Origin: Monarcha castaneiventris obscurior | Taxonomy: Eukaryota > Chordata > Aves > Passeriformes > Monarchidae | Assembly: GCA_026261815.1 (NCBI GenBank) | Contig: JAMPIT010000437.1 | Span: forward strand, 6,336,001-6,400,000 | Length of the DNA stretch: 64,000 nt | Direction of reading: 5' to 3' | Shown: one piece after another, positions 12,743 through 26,200 of the stretch | How the letters are laid out: each line of letters begins with the position of its first letter | How positions within the stretch are numbered: position 1 is the first letter of the stretch | Notes under the pieces: model-generated | Databases searched by the model: none | The model's input: the letters and a program-made list of their open reading frames with translations, nothing else | What the model was told of the DNA's origin: nothing | Position numbers and translations under genes: made by a program

Positions 12743-15700
12743 GCACTTGAAATACAAGAGAATTTCTGCAATTTTTTAAAGTATTAAGAGGCTTGGTTTT
12801 TTTATTGTTAAAGAATCCAAAAATGTCTATAAATCTTGGCAGATTAAGAGTGCATCTTGTGATGGGTTCTCATTATTACATGAGAATCAACAGGACTATG
12901 TTAAATACTGCCTGCAATAAGCACATACATAGAGAAAAGATTCCCTGAGTCACAGGGAACTGAAAATAAAAACATGTACTGTCACACAAAAAGAGTTAGA
13001 AAAATACAGAGAGACAAAAACTTCAAAACAACCCCCTGACAGTCACTTCCAACATGCCTCAAACCAACTCTGAAATTAGAGAAATTGGAGAAATCAAGCA
13101 TCACATGCCTCATTATTTGCCCCCACACACAACCCTCAGCAGCAGCGCAGGTGAGTGCATTGGTGGTGTCAGCTCTGTCCTCTGACCTGGACAAACACTG
13201 CCAATTGCATTTTATCAATGGACAACAACCTCAAGCCCTTCTTGAAATGGCCTGGATGCCAAGTGATGCCTGACACACCAACGTCCCCAGCAAGATCCCC
13301 ACATCGGTGACACAAGATTTTCGGGATTGGTTCTCGGATCAGCAGCCCAGAGCTGCCCTCTGCACAGCAAAGTACCTAAGAGCCCAGGAAAAAGAACCCT
13401 CCTCCAAAAAAAACCCCTAACAAACAAACAAAAGCACTTTGAAATTGCAGTCTCTGGATATCTGTAAGAAAATGGAAGGAGGAAGCTTGCTCCAGGGAGT
13501 CTGTCCATCCACAACTGTTTGTTTCACAAGGATGACACCATGAACGGTGCTGAAATACAGAGACACAGCTTTGGGGAGACCAAATACAAAAGAGCTCAGC
13601 ACCTTTGGAAAAGCACAGCCAATTTGGCTGTGAAAGCTTAAAGCCCCACACTCTTTCCTCTATCATCAATGCCATGCCCTGCAACAAGCCAACAGCTGCA
13701 ATCCCCACGCTCTGCAGAGCCGGGTATCAAAAGGCAGAAGGCTCTATCTGCTTGGTGTTAGACATTTGGTGCTAACATGGGCTTTTCCTCACACCTGCAG
13801 CTAATGCTGAGAAGACCTTAATGCAGAAGATGCAGCAAGTGGTTGAAGGGACTGTGGGTGCTTCCACTAAACAGAAGAGTTCCACAGGCAACTGCAGCAG
13901 GGTTTTCATCCAACAACAGGAAACTCTAGGACACAGCTTAAACCTCCCAGGACCACAGCTAAATGAGTAATGCAAACTCTGGAGACAGTGGGAAACCATT
14001 TTTGTTCCCTGTGAGTCAAGCACTCACAGCAAAGTTATTCACACAAGAGGGATGAGATGCAAAGACAACGCACACAAATTCCACAGCTGGCAGTCAAGGC
14101 CCAAATATCACAGCACTGCTCTGTGGAGCTTGGTGGAATACATTTAAAAATGTTTGGATATGTGACAAAACAGCTCTAAACATATCGAGCATACACAAAG
14201 TACAATGAATCTCTCACACAGTCTTCCTGCCTTATTATAAATTCAATTAAGAATTCATTAAAAGGACAAGTATCACACATGCTAATTAATTTACAGATGA
14301 ATGTGAATGTGAGAGAGAAGGCAGGAGGGCAGGGGGAATAGGTAGAAGAGACAAAAACTTATGTTGAGGTTTATCCCATCAGAGCAAACAAGAACATCAC
14401 ATCTCTCTGGTACAGTAACACACATACTGTGAGAAGCAACAAGCACTTGCATGTTTTATTCTGATCCCAAAGGACCAAGCTGCTTGTGAGATGCTCCTTC
14501 GTATTTTATTCCTCTTCAGTTTGTCTACGAGCTACACACTTTTCAGTGGAGGCCTAAAAACTGCCCTACATTCTACTTTACACACAGGAAAACATACAGG
14601 AGTGATGCCAATTTAGGACTCACAAATGCAGGTGAGATGTAGAAAATGCATCAGTGGCTTTCCTCTCAGGCCTTGCTTCAAGAGGGAGACTTCCCTCAGT
14701 GGCTGAAGTGTTATTACTTTGAAATTGTCATCCTCAAAAAGTGGGTTTGAAGAACACACTGACTTTGCTATCAAGCTTTTGATTGCAAAGCCCAAGTGCT
14801 ACTGAAGCAAAAGTTTCAGAATTAAACATACACACAAAGAAGGATACACAGCACAGATGAATAATATATGCCTATAAATAAGCAGAAAAATAGACTTAAA
14901 ATATCCACATAACTATTAATTAGTTATTAATATTAGATCACTGGTCTATTTCCTTTCAAATTAGCCACCCACTAGCAAAATGTCAATTGCAAAACAAGAG
15001 ACTGTATTTATAGTACAACCTACTTTGAGTTTTGAGCGACATGTCAGCCACTGCTCAATTACAATACCCCTATTGTGTGCCTTCCCAAATTAATACCTAA
15101 CTTTCATTATAGGCAACTCTATGTACAAAATCCATATTGGATTTTAATAGTCTTTATTACATCACATAAGCTGGTGCAAACATTTTTCCATCTAGAAGTC
15201 TATGCAAAAGAAAATTTTAAAAAACCTCAAACAAACAATAAAAATAAGTAGAGTTAAGTAATACACTGGAATGAAATTGGGTGGGATGCTGGACATAGTG
15301 ATGCTGGAGGAGGAGTGTCCAGGAGATGGCAATAAGAAATTCCTGGATCTGATTTTATTATTTCCCAGAGAAAGACTAGCTTTGATTGCTGGTACCAAAA
15401 GCAGTGCACCATGAGGTGCAATACAAGGTATTACTCCATCTTTAGACTGGCAAGAATCACCAACAAAATGGAAAAACCTCTCAACAATACATCTTACCCA
15501 TCAGTGGGGAGGGGTGTCTGCACCTGCATAAAACCACACTGGTGCAGCCCCAGCCCCAGTGACCACCCGCTCGCCGAGAGGAAGGACAGACTTCAAACGT
15601 GGCTACTACTGACACAGCCTCTCCTGTTTCTGCTCTTCTGTCACAGCAAAACCAAGCAAAGCACAACCACCATGGAACATCTTCTCTGTAGCTTTTGTAA

Positions 15701-17216
15701 ATGATGCAGCTGAGGACTCCTCTGGCAAACCAGACTGCATTGGGGACCTCAGAAGTAGAGTTACATTTTTAAAGAATATCACCTATTTCACTGAGTTTTC
15801 TTCCAGTTTAGGCTTTGTGATTTGCCCTGAAAGCAGTTCTCCTCCCCTTCTCTCTCCAGATGCCTGACACTATCTGCAGAAGAGCAGAAAAAAGAGCATC
15901 CTGCAGAGGATGCTCAGTGAAGATGGAAAGCTGGCAGGAGAAACCCTGCCAACACACACTGAACTGCCTCAAGCCTTCTGCTGAGAGAGAAGCAGGACTC
16001 ATTGTTTCAGGTATGCCTGCAATTGAGAGAAAACAGAAATGGAGGCAGAATTACATAGAAACAGCTCCTGAAACAAACTGAGGACTAGGGAACACCACCC
16101 CCTCAACAACAAGTGACCTGTGCTCATGTTTCAGTGGATAATAATATATTTTTACAGTTGTACAGCAGAATAATTTGGAATACTCAGAAATGTTTGAAAG
16201 ACAGACTTGAAGAGAAACACAAAAATCATTGCTGCTCAGCTTTCCCCTCGGTATAAAATCACATCACTTCCCATCAGCTTGCAGGAGCACACTCCTAATA
16301 ATGCCATTTACAGAACTTCCTTCTACAGCCAGCTCTTTGAATCTTGAATAAAATAAAAAAATTCATCCTCCTAGCCTTGAGATTTACACAAAACCAGGAG
16401 ACCTGTGCCAGCTGTTTAATTTCTCATGTATTTATGCATACCAAAGTGCTTGTACAAAGAAATCAATTGTAGCTGTAACTAACATTGCACATTGCCAATT
16501 CATCTTTAAATCCAAGGGGAGCGAAGAGAATCCTGAGTTATTAAGATCATCACTTGCTGTCTGGGAACAGGATTGTCTATGATTTTCCATTTCCTAAATT
16601 TTCTTTTTATCTTAAAATTCACTTTATAACTATTTAAAAACTAGAGGAAGAAAATCAGGAAAAGGAAACAGAATCTGCAAGAAACAAATACAAAGCAAGC
16701 TGGGATCCAAAGCCACTTTCATCATGTGGGCTATTTTTATATTCATTGTACACTTTATTTTTTCTAATAACTGCCACACTTGTAAGCAAAAAAGCTGCAA
16801 GGTACTCAAAAAGGAGTTAAGAAAGAAAAGATGAATGTAGTTTCATCCATCCCCTGATGGGCTTTTTCTTTAAATATACTAAAAATATTTAAACCTTAAG
16901 GAGACATTTAAAAATATTCAGGATTAGAGTGGGCTTGACCAGCTAAGTGAAAGTCTCCATTATCAGCAAATTCCACTCAAGCAACAGCAGTGGGAACCCA
17001 CATGTCTTACAGTTATGAATAAAAACTGGAGCCCAGCAATCAAGAAGCAGTTTTGCCTCTGTAGCTGTAATACCACAACCACTCTCGCACCACCTGCTTT
17101 ATATAAAACCAGCACCAAGTCAAGACTTAGTTCATATTTTCTGATATTCTATTCCAAATCATTTTACCTCCAACACTCCTATTAAAACTCGCAAACACTA
17201 TCAGCAGTCAGAAAAC
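12743..17216. other. AT-rich non-coding DNA
   Basis: No gene is supported. Several overlapping minus-strand frames at 13215-13708 lie in three registers and look like chance frames. A strong donor-like GCGCAG/GTGAGT occurs on the + strand at about 13144-13155, but no exon-like frame with an acceptor precedes it. The segment near 16410-16560 has the mixed composition of a conserved element, but I cannot test it. Confidence 0.65.
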
Positions 17217-17247
17217 TTTTTTTTTTTTTACTTTTTACTTTTTTTTT
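17217..17247. repeat. T-rich pyrimidine tract
   Basis: A 13-base T run is followed by two T-rich stretches separated by AC dinucleotides. On the minus strand this is an A-rich tract. It is low-complexity sequence with no function assigned. Confidence 0.85.
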
Positions 17248-20200
17248 AGTTACACTTACCCTAGGCAAAATTGGCTTTACAGAAGGAGGGACATTTGACA
17301 TGATTTTTTATGGTTTAATTACTCTTTAATAGAAATATGGATAGAATTTAGAGGTTTGGGTACGTTAAGGAGATGAATAGTTTTCTAGGAAGTCCTGCCT
17401 CATACAGGTTACTCAAAAAACCCACTCCAAAAACTTCTTCAAATCATGGGAAAAAAAAAAAATAAGCAGACAATGGGCACTTTACCCCTACTGCAGAGAG
17501 ATGAACGCCCATTTGTAAGCAGTGTGTTCTCAGACTGCTATTACATATCCCACGGGTTCCCTGACAGTGCTGAGGGAATGAGTTTCCACCAGGCAAACCA
17601 CAGACTCCACAGTCAGCCTAAGGTGGATCTCCTGGTAAGAGGATTCTCCCTCCAAGATGCCACAGAAGCTGCCTTTCCGCTGAATTTAACCTAATTAACT
17701 GAAATTATTGTCACTGACTATCCCGTTACGTAACCACAGGAACAATAAATCCTTTGCCATCGGGCTCTTCACCTGAACTGCAGTTAAGAAAAGAGCAAAC
17801 TCCAGTGACCCTGTGCACCACAGCAAGGAAAGCAGACAGGGTTATTCATGAACACAACCTCTGGATAACGCCGAGGGCAAACCTGGGGTACAGGGTATGG
17901 AAGGCAGTCTGAGGCACAAGGAGGAGGCAGCACTGTCCACTGGTCATGGACTGGAACTTCAGCTCCTTAATCTGCTAGAAAAGCTACTCAAAGTATACCG
18001 AAAATGTTATTTTGTGCCTCAGGTGAGGAGAACTGGTCTGTCTGTTCAGCACAGCAACTCAGAGGCTCACTGTAGATACACCACAAGATATAGTACTGAA
18101 AACCAAAAATACCTCATTTTGTCACTAAGAAAACTGACAGCACTTGCAAGTAGTTAAAAGTTTGCAGGGCTTTCTAGACCTGTTGCGCTTTAGGTCTATA
18201 CATATATACTACAATTTTAGACATGCTAGGAAAAGTTAATAGCAGATCCATTTTTGTTCCCTTTTATATTGAGAAGCAAACTGTTTAAGCATTAACTACC
18301 CTTGACAATGCAATTAAAACGTGACCCATTTTCTAGACACAAAGGACCTGCATTTTTCACAGCACAGCCATGCATAACCAAATTAATCTCTATCCACCCT
18401 GTCCTTCAATTCCATTTGTAATACTGAAACCTGAGGAAAAAAAAACCATAACAAAACAAGGGTACCAGAAATTGGTGCCTGGGAGGAAAACGAGCAGGTA
18501 CCGTGCAGAGGAGGGGTGGCCACCGCCTCAGCTGTGATTCCATGACTTGTAGAGAAGGAAAAGTCAAACAAGCCTATGTGCAAAGTTTTTATCACTGCTC
18601 TGCACTGCAAAATAGGCAGCAAGTGAATTACGAGGCTGCAAAGCCAGGATTATATAAAACCAAAAAACCTCTGGCAGTCATCATCTTTACTACTGAGTAT
18701 AAATCACAAAATGCACTGATACAAACCCTTGTAAAATCTCTGATGTGGTTTTATACACACTTGGATAAAACGGAGTGGTACAAAAACATCTATGAAATAC
18801 ACAGACAATTAAAAAGCAACACATGCAAGGGATCATGAGACTACTCATTTCACTTAAAATGTTGCTGTTCTACTTCAGGCACGTCTCTCTTTGCTCAAGG
18901 AACCTTCACAACAACTAAAACCAGACATAATGAACATTATTATTACCAGCATTTATTTGAATAACTGCTTCATCCAAAAGATCCCTTTCTAACATGGGGC
19001 CCCCATTGTGCTAAGGTTGCATAAACACGTAGGACTCCATTCCTGTGCTGAAGAGATCATAATCTCACCAGACAAGGTCAATAAACAACATCAAACATCA
19101 ACAACAAAGTCTCCTGTCCAGGACTTTCATTGTTTTGTTTTAATATATATTCCCTTAGACCATCTGCTGCTCTCTCTTATGGACCAAGGTCCTCCAGAGA
19201 GTCAGCATTGCTGCTGCTGCTGCCAAGTCTGTCCTCCTAGCACACCCATAAAAAAAAAAAAAAAGAGATTCCTCTTCTGTGCAAGACAAAATAAACTGAA
19301 GAGTCTTCAATGATAATGCAAGTGCTGAGATGCAACACAGCTCTTCTAAACATTCCTGCAAGTGCCAGTTTTTACTGAGTTAGGATAAATACAATGTTGA
19401 ATATTGTCATCTTTATCTAAATTCAGTAACTTCTTCTCTGGCCAGTGGAATGAAATATTTGTAATACCGAATGAGGATTAAATGCTAGCCCTTGGTTTAT
19501 TTTAGAAAAAGAGCTAGATAAAGAGCTATGTAACAAGTCTAATTGTGTCTGGAAGAAACAAACAATCTATCTAGAGCTAGTAGTGAGAGAATGGGATGTC
19601 TCTTATTTTCTAACCATATAGGAGCCAGCCTCCTACAGCCAGGTCCTTGCTCAGCCCCAGTGAGCCCAGCAGAAACACAGGCACTGAGCTAGACAAGAGC
19701 TGAGCAAGCAGGGAAGTGTTTTGCAGGAAAAGGCTGAGAGAGGGAAGGTAAAAGCATCACAGGAACAGGCATTTTTTCTGTTCTTGGCTCTGGCTGTTGG
19801 GCTGAGTTGGGGAATGCTTTATTAAACAGCTGAAGCTCTAGAAATTTGCAGCCATTATCCTAGTGTGAGGCAAAACGTTATACATGCACTTCTGCCTGGC
19901 TATGATTCTTTCTTCACTCAGCAAATATTTAGTAGATTTAAGGTTTCCAAAACAAATTATTTTTTTTGCTAGGTGTTACTAAATCCATACAGCTTGCTTA
20001 GATTTGGTTTCAAGTGATAAATAGATGCATTTCCTACAGTGAAGTCCACACTTTGCAGATCCTACAATCCTCCTGTACTAAGATGCAATGAGAAAAGGAA
20101 AAAGAAACAAAACCCCTTCTTCAAAATGCTGCATTTTGGAGGATTTTATGGTATTCACACATTATAACAGAAACAATTGTCCCCCTCCTTCATTTAACCC

Positions 20201-20607
20201 AAGATGTGTATCATGAAACCCTCCTAGGAATTCATAGCGAGTCAGGGAACGCTTTGCTTTTTGACAAATCCTCTCTACTTAAGGAATGCAAGTGTTTCCT
20301 TCACCCAATTCTTCAACTAAGCTTCCTAATTATAGCACTCTTATCACAGGATTTCAACATATGCTGGCAGAGGCGCTGCATATCACACTGAATTTAAAGT
20401 TGAGGTAGCCACAAAGCTGCTCTTCAAACCCCCTAAAACCATGCACGTGGTAAGACTGCACTGTCGTTTCTCAACCCTGATAGTGTGCAGCGAGCTGCTT
20501 GTGGAAATGAGACACAGTAGCATCTTCCAAATTGTCCTAAGTGCTACTCAGCTCCCATAAACTGTCTAAGGGAGGGCTCTGAATTCACCCACTTCCCAAA
20601 AAGGCCC

Positions 20608-20653
20608 TTTCAGCTGACCTCCAGGCAATTTTTCAGTTGACCTCTTGGCAATT
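20608..20653. repeat. 23-bp tandem duplication, two copies
   Basis: Two adjacent 23-base copies (20608-20630 and 20631-20653) match at 20 of 23 positions. Each begins TTTCAG(C/T)TGACCTC and ends GGCAATT. This is an old local duplication with no coding context. Confidence 0.85.
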
Positions 20654-21757
20654 TTCATGGGTGCAGCCAGAGAGATGCATGAGGCAAGGCTGGATTTACT
20701 TTAAACAAATAACTTTTGTGACATATATTAATTTTCCAATGGAAGATTCCTGTGGATATAGCAAGAACACAAATGCCCTGCTGCCAGGGCAAGAGAAAAA
20801 GGAAGGAAATGCATTACTCTGTGATCCAGACCTCCTCCTGGGATCCCCAAGCTCCTTTCCTGACCCAGAGCACAGTGCCTACAAACCACTGCGGATTTTT
20901 CGTCAGATGAGTTACAAGTCACAAAAATATGTGGAACAATTGACTTCACTTAAGCGGCAACGCTTTTTCTTCAAAAGCAAGCACAGAGGTTCCTAACTTA
21001 TGAGTCCTGCATAGCTGACATCTTTGTAAGTTGATGTCACTCACCACAGCTGTAACTTGGCACTTCTAGTAACGCTCTGCTCAAGCTTTGCCTTTCCTGA
21101 TGTTTCTCCACTCATGCACTTGCAAAGCATCCTGCGTCTATCTTAGGGTAACAACAGAACCTCAGGAACCCTAAAAATGACTATTTTTTCCCATAGGTTT
21201 GCTATGTATAGATGCCACGAGTTCTTTTCGGAATGATTTAGAATTTGCGCACATAGCACTCCTTTTTCAAAGCATAAATTTAAAGATTTACATAATGGAT
21301 TAAATTGTCTTTCAAATCAGACAAGAAATGAGTCCAGGACTTGCTTATGTGCTGCTGAATTTGCTGAACTATAATGCTGCTGTTCATTATACTGTTTTCT
21401 TGCTGGCTACAGTTTTTGCCCCATGTTCCCAGTTCCCTCACGACCCAAATCCCATGAACCCCAGACACTTGGACGTTAGGACCAAGACATTTCAGAGGAT
21501 TACATGTAAGACGCATTCCTCTTCCAAATATGCTACAGTCCACATCCAAATGTGGACAGGCTGAAAAGCAGTCTGATGAAAATGATAAGCCTTAACAGGA
21601 TCAGTCCAAGTGCAAGTCAACCTCAACAGGATAATCCCTGCAACTGCCTTGACATGGGCATTTTGAAAGACAAAAAAATCTGTTTACTTGGTTTGCATTA
21701 TGATGAAAAGGAAATTCAACTGAAACTGTGGACCACCATGGAGACCTGTGTGAATTT

Positions 21758-21800
21758 AAAAAAAAAAAAAAACCACCACCACACCAAAAAAAAAAAAAAA
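21758..21800. repeat. Paired A-rich tracts
   Basis: Two 15-base A runs (21758-21772 and 21786-21800) flank a short CACCA-type spacer. This is low-complexity sequence. The + strand frame that crosses it encodes a lysine and histidine run and is a by-product of the tract. Confidence 0.85.
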
Positions 21801-23172
21801 CAAGCCACCAAACCAAAACAAAAAGGCAACAGCTGTTCCTGTAGGCAATGAGGAGGCCAATCTGCTGAGAACTTCCTGTCAGCTTCAGGAAAAAGGATGT
21901 TAAAACAAAACTGGATGGGTCAGTGAAAGCAACTTTGCTCCCCAGCAGCCTATTCACCACAGTCTGAGCCAAGAACTGGGACAAGGAAGAGTGTGCTCAC
22001 CAACTGGGGAGGACTTTAAAACAGGAACCTCATAAACTGCAGCAGCATAGGAAAAATCTTAATAATAACCAACAGTTCAGCAGAAAAGGATATTGTTTTT
22101 AGAAAAAGTTAAATATAAAAGGAGCCAGGAATTAGGCCAGTGGAAAGGTATGCCAACAATCTATTCTAAGCTGCGTTCACAGTCACAAACTCACACACAC
22201 ACTAGTTACTTGCTTATCATAAGTATGAAATGTGTACAAGAAAAAGAAGCAATGATAATGCCTGAAGAGCAGCACATCACCTTGGGGTATCAATGGTAGG
22301 AAATATTAAGTTGTATTTTATCTTCTATTTAGAGCGAAAGCCCAGCATGCCTAATGTGGTTTCCATTTGCTATTTACATCATTAAGTCACCTCCTCACAG
22401 TTCCAATACCCTTACCCTTACCTACTACTCAGGTTACTGCCCATTTCCCAGATGGTCAGTCTCCAGAAAACACCATCTGAGCCTCAGCCACTTCTTGGTT
22501 AAATCCATTCTGACGGCTTATTAGTAGAATAATTTATGAACTGTTGAAAGAATAGTTGTTACAAATTTGTTTTCTATGTAAATCAGGTTCCATGAACTAG
22601 GATGGAATTCCAGTATTTTCAAATGCATTTTAATGTGAAATGCTGACATCAAGTCTTAACTTCATTTGATTATTTTTTCTGTTTATGTTATTAGCAACCA
22701 GTTTTTCTGGCACTCTTTCCTGTTCCAGTTCAATCACTCGGTTGAATTACTTGAACTCCTGCTGAACTGCACCAAAAAAAGGAAAATTAACTAATGCCTC
22801 ATTTGATCTTGTGACCATAAAACTTGTGTTTTCATTCCCTCTTTAACCTTTGACCATCTATTTTTCCCCTTAATTTGTGTGTTATGTACCTGATAGTTTT
22901 AAATTTGTTTCTTTTATTCATGAAAAAAAGACTGCTCTGATGGTTGATGTGCCCTCTGTTCATTTTAACCACCAGTGACTCTGAGTTCTCATCAGTAAGC
23001 ACACACTTAAAATCACTTCTTCATAGCCCATCACATATATGTTATTTGGCTTACTGTAGGCTCTTTACCAGAAGTGCATGGCTGTTCTCATAAAAATTGT
23101 CAACTAAGCTAAAGGGGAAAACACGTTACAAGACAGTGAAATGGCAGATTTTGTAAAAGCTCATTTGCCGAT

Positions 23173-23280
23173 TTCACAGAACCACAGGATCCAGCTGAGT
23201 TGGAAGAGACCCACAAGGGTCACTGAGTCCAATTCCTTGCCCTGCACAGAACCATTCCCAAGAATCACAGCACGTGCCCA
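23173..23280 (-). mobile_element. CR1 LINE 3'-end fragment
   Basis: The + strand carries CACAGAACCACAGGATCCAG, then CTGAGTTGGAAGAGACCCAC and GTCACTGAGTCCAATTCCT, and ends near AGAATCACAGCACGTGCCC. This is the reverse complement of an avian CR1 tail of a different subfamily type from the one at 12673. About 108 bp survives. It is 5' truncated and has no coding capacity. Confidence 0.9.
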
Positions 23281-26200
23281 GTTTATTACTTTATTCAAGT
23301 CCTCTCCTTTTCACATTGTTATGATGGACTTAATTTTAACTTACACTACTGGACTTACCTTTATTTTTGCACAGCTGTTAAACACATGAACATACGATAA
23401 AACATTTTTAAAACACATGTAGACTGTAATAAAACATGGTCAATCTACAGCCCAGAGAAATTAAGTGAAAGGGGAAGATTTCATGACTATCATTAATGAG
23501 GTCAAAGATTGCAATTACGGCTCACATTTGACACCAATACCCTCCATTTGTGTGAGTATTGAATTCATGGATGCCAATCCTACATACCTATGCTCAGTAT
23601 GGGATTCAAATCCCTTGTCTTGAATAGTTTCTTGTATTTGTTCAATAAATTACAATAAGAACACCACACATGACCTTTATTTACAAATATGGGTGCACTA
23701 ACCCACTGACAACAATTTTTGTTTCTATTCACTGGATGAACTAAAGGCTTGGAATGCAAATACAGGCTTCTAGCCCTGCCATCCATGCTGATGGCCACAC
23801 AGGGTCCTGGATTTTGAAGGCCAGCAGGTCTCTATTTCTCCTGAGTAAATAAAAGTCAGCATCAGCAGCATCATTCCACACAGCCTACAGACCTCCTGTT
23901 GTTCTGCAGCAATATTCATCATCTCCCAGCATCAGCACTGCTGAAACTAAGGGCAGCTTTTACTTTTGTTAACTTGAACTAACATCAACTCTCTGTTGAT
24001 AAGAAGGAAACCAGGATCAAGGCCTGGTGATACAAGTGACACATTAACACGGTCTCCTGTGAAATCAGCCTTGCTCTTCTGCAGATGGCAACACACTCGT
24101 GCTGGGACACAAAAGAGCCTGTCCTTGGGTTTTCTCTACAACATCCTACTTCATGTACACCCAAAAACCAGTTTAGTTTTTTAACTATGCAACAAACTCT
24201 GTCAATGTCGAGAAGATTTTACACTGTATTTCTAATTCTTTCATGTAATAGAGCAGGAAAAGGGTCACTTCAGGTTATACAACTTCACCACAGGCATATG
24301 GCAGTGAACCCAGAGCAGAAACACAAAATCTCCCTCTCCTCTAAAGCAGATGGCATGCTGATCAAGAAAGATATAATCTAATGCTAACTGCACTACTATT
24401 ATCTATTGAACCAACACCAGTATAAAGCAGTAAAGACAGAAAAAAACCTAAGGCAGAGGAGGTGAAGCAGAGGAAGACAACAACAAATAATCCAGAGTAA
24501 ACCAGCTGTAAGAGAAGACAACGCATTGCAGCAGAAACAGCCTCTTTTCAGGTACATTTAAGATTTAAAAACTAGGAATGGCAGTAGATAAGGAACAGCA
24601 ATGGCCCTCACCCTGTTTCAGAAGATGTTCCTCTAGCCTGAGATACTGGCCCAGTTCCCTTTGCTCTTGCACTGCACTGGGCACCTGCCAGGGGCTAAAT
24701 ATCCCGGCTGCTTAGATAATTACATATTTATGATTCTGCCGAGAATTCTTAGTCAAAGCTTATTTCTGAACTGTAAAACACTTAGAGAAACAGCAGAGAA
24801 AGTTCTCTGACAAATGGTACTTCAAAACAGAGCCAACGCTTAAATTTTTTTAAAGGACGTTCATTTCCGTTTCAGTTGATTCATTCAGTGGTGAACTTTA
24901 ATGACAGAAAAAGGAGAAAAGGGGTGTTTTCCCTCTGAAGCAGAAAGGGATCTTGCTAGTGTGTTTAATTTGCTTTCTGTAAGAAACAGAAAATTCAAAA
25001 ACCCCTCCAAAAATTACTCAGAATAGTGTACATACAGTTTTTAATGCTTATCACAGTTTGCACCCTACCACACGATGGAACTTTTCTTTTGTATCACATC
25101 ATTATTAGTATTTCCTCTTCCACACACAAACCACTAGATTAGCTAATTCATGCTGATCCAATAAATAGAACTGATGTATGAACATTTTGAAATATAATTG
25201 TTTAGCCACAACAAATTATCACACAAAATACATTGCACTTCACCTTCCTTCATTGATAACAGCATCCACTGATTTCAGAAGGAGCAAAACAGTCCAAAAT
25301 TTCATGTTGTCGGTTATTTTAGACTATTTCAGAACCTGCTAGAAATAAATATTTTTTTTTCCCCTTTTAAGGCTGCACTTCATAAACTGTACAACCAACA
25401 GCCTCAACAATAAATTTCATGAGCACGTTTAAGCCCTACTGTTCAAAGTGCTTTCAAGCTTGGTTAGCTTTATACATGCGAGTGCTCCTTATTTATATCT
25501 CAAAAGAGCTACTCCTACACTCAAAGTTACATATACATACGCACATGCATTTGTATTTCATAGAATAAGGGCCTTAGTCTTGCAGGGTTATTTATTTTGA
25601 ATCAATTATTCTAGGCTCTTGAGGGCAACATCTTTAGTACTGTCAAGTTTCATAAACTCTGGAATGCAGGGGTCCCTGTTCTCAGTATAATGACAACCGA
25701 CCTTCAGCTCTTCCACCTTACAAAGAGCTGCTCATCTGCACATACTCATTTTATAAACCTATAGTTGAGAGATGCCATTCAGCTCCTCTTGAAACAAAGC
25801 CAATTTTGCAATTCCAGCGCAAAAACCTTGGAGCTAGCGGCACAGACCTCCAGCTGTCCTTGGCAGGTGCCGGCACAGACAAGGTTTCCATGCCACATCC
25901 AACTCTCCAGCTCCTGCCCCCTCCCTTGTTTGTCTTCCTTTGCAAGGAAGCAGTTTAACATAATAGCCTGGCAGATCCGTGTTTGGATGGATTTAGCTGC
26001 TGGGGAAGCACAGGCTAATAGTTACATGCATTTATTCCTTCACCTGTCTTCTAAGGAGTGGTAAGGTCACAGGACTCCTTGAAGGCACCACGAAGGCATT
26101 TAAATTAAAAACAACTCGTTGCAGTCTTGTGGAAATTTTTGCAGACATCTTCCAGTCCCTTCACTTTGGAGTGACTTTTTCATTCTCCTCCAAGCCCTCC

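Larger units (their letters stand above)
17248..23172. other. AT-rich non-coding DNA
   Basis: This is unique sequence with simple tracts: A-runs at 17451-17462 and 19250-19264, and a short GCT repeat at about 19210-19222. No gene is supported. The + strand frames at 18503-18838 and 20637-20996 exceed 100 codons but lack family resemblance and splice context. A small donor-bracketed frame at 17260-17301 on the minus strand is discussed as a finding. Confidence 0.65.

Noticed and set aside
13100..13160. Strong + strand donor GCGCAG/GTGAGT
   Set aside because: The preceding sequence gives only a tiny segment after the nearest acceptor, and the strand is opposite to the skew.
20637..20996. 119-codon + strand frame
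   Set aside because: It begins inside a tandem duplication and shows no recognisable domain; best explained as chance.
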